A stretch of DNA of 64,000 nt from Zychaea mexicana (lineage: Eukaryota > Mucoromycota > Mucoromycetes > Mucorales > Lichtheimiaceae). Location: positions 25,491 through 89,490 of the forward strand of contig NW_026516820.1 in the NCBI RefSeq assembly GCF_025766255.1, in the 5' to 3' direction. Every line of letters starts with the position of its first letter. The stretch's first letter is position 1. Shown in pieces: positions 34,493 through 44,375 of this stretch. The translations under genes and the position numbers were made by a program. Under the pieces are notes generated by a model. That model was not told the DNA's origin and did not search any database. It saw only the letters and a program-made list of their open reading frames with translations.

Positions 34493-34624
34493 TTTAATCG
34501 ACGTAAGAGGAGCGTGAGGACGTGCGATGGCGCTATAGTTGTGGCCAAACTACGTAGTACGGATCCCCGCAATCTCGATCTTTCAAACGTTATCTCGAAT
34601 GGTGATCCGCGACTCTTCCAGTAA
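34493..34624 (+). CDS. Possible terminal exon of an unidentified gene
   Basis: After a CTAG acceptor the plus strand is open for 43 codons to a stop: FNRRKRSVRTCDGAIVVAKL, then RSTDPRNLDLSNVISNGDPR. Composition is protein-like. The upstream exons could not be placed convincingly, so this is a fragment of a model rather than a gene call. Confidence 0.3.
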   Translation, partial: FNRRKRSVRTCDGAIVVAKLRSTDPRNLDLSNVISNGDPRLFQ

Positions 34625-35545
34625 CAGTGATGCTTACGCGCAATCCCCACGGTCGCCTCTCTGATCTTTGTCACCGTCATTCTTGCAGTATGGCCCTACA
34701 TAATTTAATCAGGAGCAGCAGTAAGCGGCCAATGATGATGATGATCCTTAGAACGAGACGACGACCAATGCGTATCTGTATATGATCACAAGACTGCCGC
34801 TTTCTGTAGATATATACACTTACTCGTAGTCATGGTAGCGTTTATTCAGTGTTATTGTATGTATTTTAACTGACTTTTGTTGACTTTACTAGAATGTAAT
34901 TTTTCTGTCGATAAGCATGGTGTGACACATGTAGAGTTCGTGGATTTACTGTAATGATGATGATATTAATTCAATTTCAGGGAATGAGTCATCAGCCATA
35001 TCTACAATAAGAGCTAATAGCAACATACATTGAGAATAACGGCCTTCGTATACTTTCTATCAGTATAAATGCTTTGTCTTTTTATGTTTTTAAGCAGAAT
35101 AACACAAAACACGCGTCACTACCTGCTTGCTGATTGCGCACTGTGTACATATGATAATCACCAGTGTATAGAATATATTATAGGAGCGGATTTAAATGAT
35201 AGATACATCGATACAAAAAAGTAAAGCCATGTCTGTCCTTTAGACTAAAATCATTGCTGTCAAAATTCGACTTGATGCGTTGCTTAGCCAAGTATGATAT
35301 ACTGACGCCATTTATGCAACGACGACGGCGATCATGGCAACCTGCCACGCGAGCGAGGAATGTTAATCGGAATGTCTCGGCCCGATGAACGGAGTTGAAT
35401 TCGGTAAATTTTGAACAATATTTTTTGTTGTCGCCAGCCTTCCTCATTAACCGTTTTTTAAAGAGAGAGGGGGGTGGAACCAAAAGAGGTGGAGAACCAA
35501 ACAAAAAAGAAGACGAAAAGGGAAACAGATACAGAAGAAAATACA
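34625..35545. other. Intergenic, promoter side of prenyl synthase
   Basis: About 900 bp, AT-rich. No coding region seen. The final 80 bp are purine-rich and directly precede the ATG of the next gene. Confidence 0.5.
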
Positions 35546-36957
35546 ATGACATTACTGCGCCCATTCATTCGCCATGCACGCCAAATCCACACTTGTCACC
35601 GACGATTAGCACAAAAACCAGCTGCTGTAAGCGTAGCAGCAGCTGCAGCGGCTGCACTGACCCATGGACCTCTTGGCAAGGGTATCGACACGTTCCGGAG
35701 CACGTTCGGCAGCAAACCATTGACGGCACCTTTCACGGGACAAGCAGAGACCTACGAGCAAGCGTTAAACGAAGCACAGGGCCTTGTTGTAGACGAAAGC
35801 GCCGGTGATAGCGACGGTAAACAGCGAATGCTGTTCGACCCAGCAAAACTCGTCGGACCTGACCTATGGGAGCTCAAGGGTAACATTAGCAAACTGCTCG
35901 GCAGTGGCCATCCCTTCTTGAATACCATGATGACGCACTTTTTGTGCGATGACGGCCAGCCAGTTCGACCCTTGTTGGTCTTGCTGACCGCGCAAGCCAG
36001 TACGGGCCAAGTGATCGATACGCAACGCCGACTTGCCGAAATCACACACATGATCCACGCCGCTTCGTTATTGCACGACGATGTTCTCGAAACCGAAAGC
36101 GGTGGTAGCCTGGGCAACAAGATGGCTATCCTGGCAGGCGACTTTTTGCTAGCCCGTGCATCGCTCGCACTCGCATATTTGCGCAACGCTGAATGCGTCG
36201 AACTGATGGCTACGTGCATTGCCCATTTGGTAGAGGGCGAGTTTATGGATCTGGTTAAGAAGCAGCCAAGGACGGATATCGATTACTATCTGGATCAGAC
36301 GGAAATGAAGACAGTCAGCTTGATTGCGCAGAGCTGTAAAGGTTCGGCCGTGCTTGGCAATGCATCAACAGATGATGCCAAACACGCCTATGAGTTCGGT
36401 CGTCACTTTGGTATCGCATACCAGGTAAAGTTATCATATTAAACATGAAGGTCGCTTTCGGATCTTGATCAGTAGTGAGTGAGCGTTGGATGAATGTTCT
36501 GGCGTAACACTAAGCATAAACACACATACGCACACACTGCAGTTAGTGGAGGATGTGCTAGATTTTAGTGCAAAGTCATCGTCGGGTACATTTAGAGCAG
36601 GTGCCCCTGTTGTGTTTGCATCTGAATCCGTACCGGGGCTGCTGCCCATGATCGAACGTCGCTTTAGTCAGCCGGAAGACCATGAGAAGGTGGGTGGGCA
36701 AAGGATGCGGATTCAGAGATAGAGGAGGAGGAGATATTAGATGTGTTCATCAGCATTAACCGGGGGAGGGGTGATTCACACACACGATTATGTAGGCTCG
36801 ACTGTACGTATATCAAAGTGGAGGATTAAAAAAGACCCTTGCACTTGCAGAATCACATTGCCAAAGGGCAATCGATGCCATCAGCCAACTCCCGCCGTCC
36901 GACGCTCGATCGGCACTGGTGCAACTTTCCTCCAACCTGATACGCCGTAAAAATTAA
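35546..36957 (+). CDS. Degenerate trans-polyprenyl diphosphate synthase (Coq1-like, probably Dlp1/PDSS2-type subunit)
   Basis: Three exons, 35546-36424, 36543-36689 and 36796-36957; 395 residues. The N terminus is basic with an Ala run, like a mitochondrial presequence. Family blocks: FDPAKLVGPDLWELKGNISK, LLGSGHPFLNTMM, PVRPLLVLLTAQAS, LLHDDVLETE, GNKMAILAGDFLLARASLAL, LVEDVLDF, MIERRFSQPEDHEK, ALAESHCQRAIDAISQLPPS. Canonical Coq1 has DDxxD followed by a RR-containing stretch before GNKMAILAGD. Here the first motif is DDVLE and the RR stretch is missing. The second motif is EDVLD, followed by a shortened loop. Human PDSS2 and fission-yeast Dlp1 are D-less partners of the catalytic subunit in ubiquinone side-chain synthesis, so a partner-subunit role is inferred. 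A catalytic Coq1 would then be encoded elsewhere. Confidence 0.75.
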
Positions 36958-37087
36958 TAAAACCAAACTATTTATCTCAACGTTGCACCAACATTGAAAA
37001 TTCCAGGGTTGTGTGTGTGCATGCTTGCTTGCTGGGACCATCAGTCCAAAGCATATGACATAGATGATCTGATAACGATGTCCTTGT

Positions 37088-37128
37088 CCTTGTCGTCGTC
37101 GTCGTTGTCGTCGTCGTCGTCGTCGTTG
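37088..37128. repeat. TCG/GTC trinucleotide repeat
   Basis: Imperfect GTC/TCG repeat, interrupted twice by GTT, in the ODC promoter about 160 bp upstream of the TATA box. Confidence 0.75.
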
Positions 37129-37430
37129 TGGATGTGGCCTGCAGGCACCCTGCAAATACGCGTGCTTGTGCAACCTGATTGGCCAATGAACCAAAAAATT
37201 TTCCAAGCGGTTCACAATTTATTACGTCCAAAGTTGTCAAGGCTACCCTTGTTCTTTTTCTTTCCCTGCATTTCACCGTTGCAATATAAAAAGGAGCACC
37301 CTATCTATACTTCTCGCCGCCTTCCTAACTAAACCTCAGATCTCCCCAGCTCTAATCTCGGCGTGTCTTTGACCTTTATTTTCCAAAGCACACGCACATA
37401 CCTCTCCCACCTTCCACACTCTCTTTTTCA

Positions 37431-37456
37431 AACGGACTTGTTTAATTGAGTCCGTT
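37431..37456 (+). promoter_or_regulatory. Inverted repeat (possible hairpin) in ODC leader
   Basis: AACGGACT and AGTCCGTT are perfect 8-bp inverted repeats separated by 10 nt. If the upstream TATA is used, the repeat falls in the mRNA leader and could form a stable stem-loop. It could equally be a dimer-binding site in DNA. Confidence 0.4.
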
Positions 37457-37692
37457 GCTACGCCCATCACGACTTCAGAAACCAAACTAGTCGCAAGCTT
37501 ATTCAATCGGCGGGGCTTTCCTCCTTGGCTGTTGCTTTGAAGCTATATAACACATCCCTAGTTACTCTCATTGCATCTTGTAAAACACTATTATATCTTT
37601 TGTTAAACTACCTCTCTATCTTTACTACCCCACTACCTCCTCTCCTTCTCTCAAAAGAACAAGAACACCACCCTATATCAACGTTTGCTATC

Positions 37693-39247
37693 ATGCGCAC
37701 TGAACTACAGACACTTTTGGTCCACCAACAACCCTGCGAAACCATGCCTTTGTCGTTGAAACAGCAACAACACCAGCAGCAACAGCTTAATGCCGATCTG
37801 CCTGTTATCCACAACTTGCCCGTGCACGACGTCATTCAACAGAAGGTTGATTCGATTTCTGCTTTGAAATGGGAATCGGATCAAGAAGACGCGTTTTTTG
37901 TCGCCGATATTGGTGAAGTCTACAGACAACACCTGCGTTGGAAGTCCCAGTTGCCGCGCATCGAACCCTTTTTTGGTAAGATCGTGTTACCCAAAACAAA
38001 ATCGACTGCTTTTAAGTTGCTAAATCAGTTTCTCCAAAAAATATTATATTAGCCATCAAGTCCAATCCAGACCCAATGGTGGTAAAGCTGCTGGCAGCTA
38101 TTGGTCTGGGTTTTGACTGTGCATCCAAGTCTGAAATCCAACAAGTTCTCGCTGAAGGTGTCGAACCTGAACGCATCATCTACGCCAACCCATGCAAACA
38201 AGCATCATTCATCCGCTATGCCGCTCAACAGAATGTTGCCAAGATGACCTTTGACAATGCCGAAGAACTCCACAAGATCAAGCTGCTCTACCCCAATGCC
38301 GAGGTCGTCTTGCGTATCTTGACGGATGATTCTGCGTCTTTGTGCCAACTTGGTTTAAAGTTCGGTGCACCCATGGAAAGCGTCCCCTCGTTGTTGCAGA
38401 CCGCCAAGGATCTCGACCTGAACGTTGTCGGTGTCAGCTTCCATGTGGGCTCGGGATGCCAAGATGAATATGCATTTGAAGATGCCGTATTGCGTGCTCG
38501 CAAGGCATTCGACATTGCCGAATCAATGGGGTTTTCCCTGAGCCTTTTGGACGTTGGAGGTGGTTTCCCTGGTGCCGATGTCAAGGACGGTATCACTTTT
38601 GAAAAGGTGGCAGCTATCTTGGGTCCTACTGTGGATGCTCATTTCCCACCTCATGTGCGCGTATGTATATTATCGACATGTCCTAATCACTCGGCTAGCT
38701 ATAAGGCTTTCTAAATTGACAACGCTTTTTTCTTGTCCTACAGGTGATCGCAGAGCCTGGTCGCTACTTTGTAGCTTCGGCATTCACGATCTGCACTCAT
38801 GTGATTGGCCGTCGTACTGTCAAGGCTGAAAACGAAACCCAATACATGTGTAAGCTACAAATACAGCTATCTGAGTAATGGATGTGAACGGCCGCTAACG
38901 AAAGTGGCGTGTTTAATACAGACTATGTCAATGACGGCATGTACGGTTCATTTAATTGTATCCTGTTCGACCATCAAGAGGTTTATCCTCGTGTCTGGTC
39001 TCGTGGCGGCAAGAAATATGCTGCTACACTCAAGGCAACAGAAGAAGAGGAAGAAACATTCACCAGCAGCATCTGGGGTCCTACATGCGATTCGATTGAT
39101 TGCCTTGCCACGGAAGCCAAATTACCCGTTCTGGAGGATGGCGACTGGATCTACTGGGAGAACATGGGCGCCTACACCAATTGTGCAGCCTCCAAGTTCA
39201 ATGGCTTCAAGCGATCCGATATCACTTATACTAATACTTTTGAATAA
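37693..39247 (+). CDS. Ornithine decarboxylase
   Basis: PLP-dependent enzyme converting ornithine to putrescine, the first step of polyamine synthesis. Four exons, 37693-37975, 38053-38660, 38744-38849 and 38922-39247; 440 residues, normal for eukaryotic ODC. Diagnostic motifs of the group IV decarboxylase fold: AIKSNPDP with the PLP-binding Lys, FDCASKSEI, IIYANPCKQ, SFHVGSGC, LLDVGGGFPG, EPGRYFV, NDGMYGSFNC, WGPTCDSIDC with the active-site Cys at the partner subunit interface, and the final GAYT region. The first intron interrupts the codon before AIKSN. The N-terminal 45 residues hold a Gln run. Such enzymes are usually controlled by antizyme-directed degradation; no antizyme gene is in the window. 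Leader features suggest additional mRNA-level control. Confidence 0.95.
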
Positions 39248-40155
39248 CTCACATGGCTATGAGAAGTCAAAGCTTTATGGAATTCATAAGCTTCCAGTAA
39301 AAGCTAATAAATTAGAAAAAGCTGTTTTGGTTTACAAGCTATAATTATATTACATTTCTACCTGCTCTGGTATACAATCACCATTCGTCTCTAATGCGAT
39401 AAAACAATCTCCTCATTCTACTCACTCGCGTAAAAAGGAATACATATGGTCATAAGACTGAACAATACTTCTGGGTCCGCGCATTATGCATGTGCAAAAC
39501 TTAAAATTTTTCAAAACGCGGTAATATGATCAAGCAATCGGCGGCATCACATGCATAATAACCAAATGAAGTATCTATGGTCAATTATCGTGATTTTGTA
39601 ATGCAGATAACAGGTCCGTTATCTGTGGCCCGTGCTTTTAGAGGGAATCTAGCAGGTAAATAGTTGTGTTTCAACATACTATTGTCGTATATTTTCTGAC
39701 TTCCTCTTTGCATATTTATAAAGAACGTCTTTGTATCACTTCCTTCCTTTAACCATACGACACATGAACTATGATGTACATTTTGGCAACTATATAGCTT
39801 GCTGCATGTGTTTGTGCTTGTCTGTACTTGTGCTCATATGGTGCTTTATTGCTCGACTTTGTCCATACCTCGTTTCTTCACAGGAACAACGATAATAGTT
39901 GGCGGCAAGTCGGTGCTTTTGTTTGTGCCCTGAAAAACCGCAACCCCTCGTGAAGTTTCCCGGTTATCAGCTAGACAACCTCCAATTTGTTTTGCCATGG
40001 CAACCAAAGAGCTCTATTGGAAGTTAGCGACACAAACTGATTCGTTCCTGTATCCCTAAATTATATTTGAGTCATGTAAACATGAAGCTCAGAGTTATTT
40101 CGAGCCCGCCTATTTCAGTAGCCTGTTTTGGGTATCACCGGAGGGACAGAATGGT
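39248..40155. other. Intergenic 3' of ODC
   Basis: About 900 bp, AT-rich, no coding signal recognised. The open frame 40067-40288 (+) looks like the shadow of the minus-strand island at 40156-40332. Confidence 0.45.
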
Positions 40156-40332
40156 TCAGCCTTCGTCGATGAACAGGTTTCCCGCAGCGATCCCCCACAG
40201 CTTTTCGGAAAGTGCGTCACTTTCGTTGCTTATTAGAGCGACTCTATCTTCTTCATTCAGTGCCGTTCCATCGAATACGAGCCGCTGAGACGAGGCTCCG
40301 TAGTTTCTGACGCTAAAACGAAGCGGAGAGGC
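40156..40332 (-). other. Coding-like island, 58 open codons
   Basis: Minus-strand open stretch reading SPLRFSVRNYGASSQ, RLVFDGTALNEEDRVALISN and ALSEKLWGIAAGNLFIDEG. Composition is protein-like. Further right, a short minus frame MYPSHGPNMRKWSRLSRGML ends at a GTAAGT donor (about 40478), but no acceptor gives the right phase. It may be an exon of a small gene or a remnant. Unrecognised. Confidence 0.3.
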
Positions 40333-40617
40333 TCAATACCGAAGGCGCGCAGGCGACAAAGGCACGTTTAATATATTGGGATGAAGAAAACTAGCTCAAA
40401 AACACCAGAAAGAAGGAAACTCAGTCGTTCTATGTAAAATCACATGCGCCCACAGAGAGTGAAAGCAAGTACTTACGCAAAGCATTCCTCGACTTAACCG
40501 GGACCACTTGCGCATATTCGGCCCGTGGCTGGGGTACATGTTAAAAGACAGGATGTACAGTCAGAAGCTGCCGCGGTGAGAAGTACGCCATTCGCATGAG
40601 GCAATGCAACATATGAG

Positions 40618-40932
40618 ATGGATACGAAAACGGAGGCTATTAAACGACACAAAAAATGCAAAGGAAAGAGAGTAAAAGAAGAGGGGTATAAAAAATATTT
40701 TGCAAAAAAAGAAAGCAGGATATATTTATATGAATCGACGACTTCCTCCAGGTCCATTCAAAGCAAAAGCAAAAGCAAAAGGGACATGCATGTCATCGTC
40801 AAGGCGGATGGACAGCTGTTGCCGTTGGGATACTCGACAGGTTGGCTTTTTGCTGCAGCAGTCTTAGTCACTTGGATGACATGGTGGACTCGGTGGAGTG
40901 AGTTGCCAATAATAGAGCAACAAATATTTTGA
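40618..40932 (+). CDS. Possible small single-span membrane protein
   Basis: Frame of 104 codons: a lysine-rich first half, then HVIVKADGQLLPLGYSTG and a hydrophobic Trp-containing segment (WLFAAAVLVTWMTWW) near the C terminus. The second half has higher GC than its surroundings. No family recognised, and part of the frame overlaps a minus-strand frame. It could be the last exon of a larger gene. Confidence 0.28.
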   Translation: MDTKTEAIKRHKKCKGKRVKEEGYKKYFAKKESRIYLYESTTSSRSIQSKSKSKRDMHVIVKADGQLLPLGYSTGWLFAAAVLVTWMTWWTRWSELPIIEQQIF

Positions 40933-41243
40933 CCAGCGTGGAGGTGTCTATACACTACTAACATATCGAGGGTGAACATCATGAGAGGCTGTTACTCAAC
41001 ACCACACACGCAAATCATACATTTAAATCAATATCATATCCAACTACACTCTCCCACACTCGTACAATGAGACGTGCCGAACACCCGATCAGAACAAAAA
41101 TGAGAAAAAAGATAGGTTCGTCGGAGAGCTGCTACCTTTTATATAACACGACATTCCTCGATCTTCATCCGTCCCCAGTTCGCTTCTATAATACTCACAG
41201 TTCTTTTGTTGCTCTAACGTGGGATAGATACTATAGCGAGAGG

Positions 41244-41411
41244 ATGGATCGAACCAAGTTCAAACAAATTACCGCAGAGCCTGCCACTAAGGGAAAGAAA
41301 GAAAGATTGATGAGCAGCTGCGCACACGACATGCGCGCTTTTGATACGTCATGGCAAACATCTATTCGATTTTTCAAACGCGCAAGCACAAACACTATTA
41401 TATCTTTCTAG
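41244..41411 (+). CDS. Possible 55-residue hypothetical protein
   Basis: A TATA-like TTTTATATAA at about 41137 is followed 100 bp later by an ATG and a 55-codon basic frame (MDRTKFKQITAEPATKGKKE, then AFDTSWQTSIRFFKRAS). No domain recognised. It may be chance. Confidence 0.25.
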   Translation: MDRTKFKQITAEPATKGKKERLMSSCAHDMRAFDTSWQTSIRFFKRASTNTIISF

Positions 41412-43044
41412 CTACACTTATCGTTGTTGCTTCGAGTTACTGTACATACAGCCCTAACCTGTGATGGTATGCTGTGACAAAATGTTATTCTTCTCTATAT
41501 ATTTTTTTATAGAAATAATACGTTAATAAAGTATACATGGCAAGTATAAAAAACAGATCGTGTAGAAGAAACAGAAACGAAAAGGAGTAAGTAGAGTGTA
41601 AAAAGACACAGAGAAAAGAGGTACATTGAGCGAGTCAATGATCTCAGCCTTATGTCCTATTCGAAGATTGTTTAGGACCCAATCATTGTCTCTACTGCTT
41701 ATCCATACCATACTTTCGATAATACATATTATCCGTCGCCCGAGTCATGCGTTGTTGATAATCAAGCATCATCATGCACAAGTTGTTGGGTATTGCTGTA
41801 ACATAAATATGTAAAAGAGGCGACTCTTGATATCTTTCATATGTTTCAAATATGCGTATGTCAAACCTGATTACGAGGGACGAAGATAATGATGAAATTG
41901 CTCTATTGTTTTGACTACAACGCTATGTCAACATACAGTGGTTACCATTATCTATCGTACGTCTCATTGCATACTTTCTTGCCACAGTACCCAGCCAATG
42001 CTATATATGACAATACAGCAACTTACTTTCGCATTTAGTACTGTAGTATCAGACCAACTACCTCAAGTTTCCGTGGCTCCCATTTTGACAATTAAGTATT
42101 AAATGATGGAATATGTATGGTTTTATGTAGCATATCCTAACAGGCGGTGATCTATCTCTCTATTGTTGACTACAAGCTAGACACATGGAGCAGTAATAGA
42201 CTACTAACCGTTGTCATGGTAATAGAACAGGACTGTTATAATTATCTTGTCATGAGTGTTTTCTCTCGCTCTCAATTTTGTTGACAAAGTACTGCGATTG
42301 ATATTCCTGCTTAGTTGATTATACTTTCTGTGATCTGAGGCCGTACTGCAACAAAATGCCGGTTTTCACTATTGCACATCCACTTCTATTGCTAATAAGC
42401 ATCGGCACATGTGTGGCTGCCAGCTGTTATACTGTCATTCCCATTCGCAAAGTGCTCAATGCATGTCACAAGTGTGTTGCTTATAAGTTTTCAGGGATGG
42501 CTTTCCTTCTCTTTCTTGATTGCTTTTATCATGGTTGCTACGGTGTTGAAAAGAAGGGAAAGGAAAAGTAGTAGGGCTGAATCTTAGCAGGAGGGTGGCG
42601 GTGTATATACATTGAAAGAATCAATTGTATGGGTTGAAAAAGTTACGAATCACTTCTCTTTATAATATACGCAAAGCTTTGTACATACGGGCTATTGAAT
42701 TTTTTTTATAACAAACAGGAACTCATTTGACTAAAAATCCGTGTCTTTTCCTCGCGTCAATCATGATTTGACCGTGTTTATCGCCGCACTAATATCGGAA
42801 ATTGTAGCTTTCTATAATTTATAGACAATCACTGCTTGTATTACTGATACATACTACTTTTATTTTACTACACTTAGAGCTACTTCGCGTTTGCCTAGAC
42901 GAACGTAATTTAGCGGTCGAAAAGCAACACTCTTACGATATTGTGACCTATCACACCCTTACAATGAAACCCAGCAGAAATTTTGTGGCTTAAAAAGTCT
43001 GCTGCCTCGCCTGATCCAGGCTATTCATACGTTGCGCAGGTCTA
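41412..43044. other. Sparse intergenic region
   Basis: About 1.6 kb, AT-rich. Apart from the small candidate at 42356-42571, no coding signal was found. The last 150 bp precede RPB4. Confidence 0.45.
42356..42571 (+). CDS. Possible small secreted cysteine-containing protein
   Basis: Frame of 71 codons starting in AAAATGCC context. The first 22 residues look like a signal peptide (MPVFTIAHPLLLLISIGTCV) and six Cys occur in total. The C terminus is lysine-rich. No family recognised and no intron signal. It could be chance in an AT-rich region. Confidence 0.28.
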   Translation: MPVFTIAHPLLLLISIGTCVAASCYTVIPIRKVLNACHKCVAYKFSGMAFLLFLDCFYHGCYGVEKKGKEK

Positions 43045-43927
43045 ATGACAAGTGGACAAAGACATCTTCGACGTGGAGCATTAGAAAACGAAGATGCAGC
43101 TACATTGAGTCTTGGCGAAGGTAATAATTTCAGTCGTTAGCAATAAAAAAACAACGATCCATGCAAGAGAAAAAAAAAAGAGTTCGATTGTTAAAACTAA
43201 CCCTCATTACATTTTTATCGTTTTTAGAATTCATAAACTCGCAATGTCTATACATTTCTGAAGTACGAATCTTGTTAGAAGCACAACAGGACTCCAAAGA
43301 AACGGGTACTGAAAATCGACCTACTACAAGGTAAATTTTTAAAAAAAATACTTTTTGATTAGACTAAAACATGATGCATAAAAAGAAATGCCTCGAGTTA
43401 AATAAATAAACTAGTATCACTACGAAAACGCTGGATTACGTACGCACATTCAGTCGATTCACGAACCGAGACTCCGTCCGCGAAATTAGACAGTAGGGAT
43501 CATCATCATCTGCTTTCTTCTTCCTCGTATAGTCGTACACTATAGTTGTTTTAAGCGACGATCAGTGTTTGGGGAGTGATTGCTAAGACGTGGAGTTTAC
43601 ATGTGATATAGGCTCTTGGGTAAAGATGACTTGGCTCAATTTGAAGTAGCCCAGCTTGCCAATCTGTGCTGTGAGGATGCTGAAGAAGCAAAAGCGCTCG
43701 TGCCGAGGTAAAATCGTTATGTATACATTCCACCCTGCGCGTATATATCCATGTGTGTGTGAGATATATATATGTAGTGTGAGAGAGAGAGAGAGGGATG
43801 TCATCATGGAGTGTTCATACCAGACTAAAAGCACACTCTGTATTTCAGTCTTGCACACAAGATCGACGATGAAAAGGTTCAGGAGCTCCTGAATGAGATG
43901 TTGACGATCAAAAAGTTCCAGGGCTAG
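43045..43927 (+). CDS. RPB4: RNA polymerase II subunit Rpb4
   Basis: Five exons, 43045-43120, 43228-43330, 43415-43492, 43612-43707 and 43849-43927; 143 residues, all phases consistent. Motifs match Rpb4: ENEDAATLSLGEEFINSQCL, YISEVRILLEAQQ, KTLDYVRTFSRFTNRDSVRE, DDLAQFEVAQLANLCCEDAE, EEAKALVPSLAHKIDDEK, ELLNEMLTIKKFQG. Rpb4 pairs with Rpb7 as the stalk of RNA polymerase II and acts in initiation, stress survival and mRNA fate. The protein is as compact as animal and fission-yeast Rpb4 and lacks the charged insert of the budding-yeast protein. It converges on the glycosyltransferase gene with 448 bp between stops. Confidence 0.93.
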
Positions 43928-44375
43928 ACTGTTTGCATTCTTTCTCACCACCAACTACACATCCTAACAATACACACCCACACACACTCACACACACACA
44001 CACACACACATCACAGTAAACAAAACGGACAAAAAAAAACGAGAAAAACATTACGTTTGATGGCTTTAGTCTATCTCAAATTCTCCTTTCTATAATTTTA
44101 AAAAAATGAGAACGTACTACTCCAGTTTGTTTCTATCAATTTGAAATAAAGTGCATTTATATTATTACCATAAAAAAAGAGATTTTGTATTCAATTACAC
44201 GCTTAAAAGGGGAGACGGTAAGAAAAGAAAGAGAAGGTTGTCTGTGTTGTGTATATGTATATTTATATGAACGACATGAAAGGGTCGATAATAAATGATG
44301 ATAACAAAAGTAGTTGGAATAATATGCGTTTTTTGATTCGTTATACATGATGCGAACTATTTAAAAAAAGATTTA
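43928..44375. other. Convergent 3' region with CA repeat
   Basis: Two 3' UTRs facing each other. A CA-rich microsatellite spans about 43974-44012 and an A run follows. No gene seen. Confidence 0.55.

Larger units (their letters stand above)
36958..37692 (+). promoter_or_regulatory. Promoter and long leader of ornithine decarboxylase
   Basis: Contains a TCG/GTC microsatellite (37088-37128), a good TATA sequence (TATAAAAA at 37285-37292), a second TATATAA at 37544-37550, and about 400 nt of CT-rich leader without any ATG. An 8-bp perfect inverted repeat lies inside the leader (separate entry). Confidence 0.5.
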
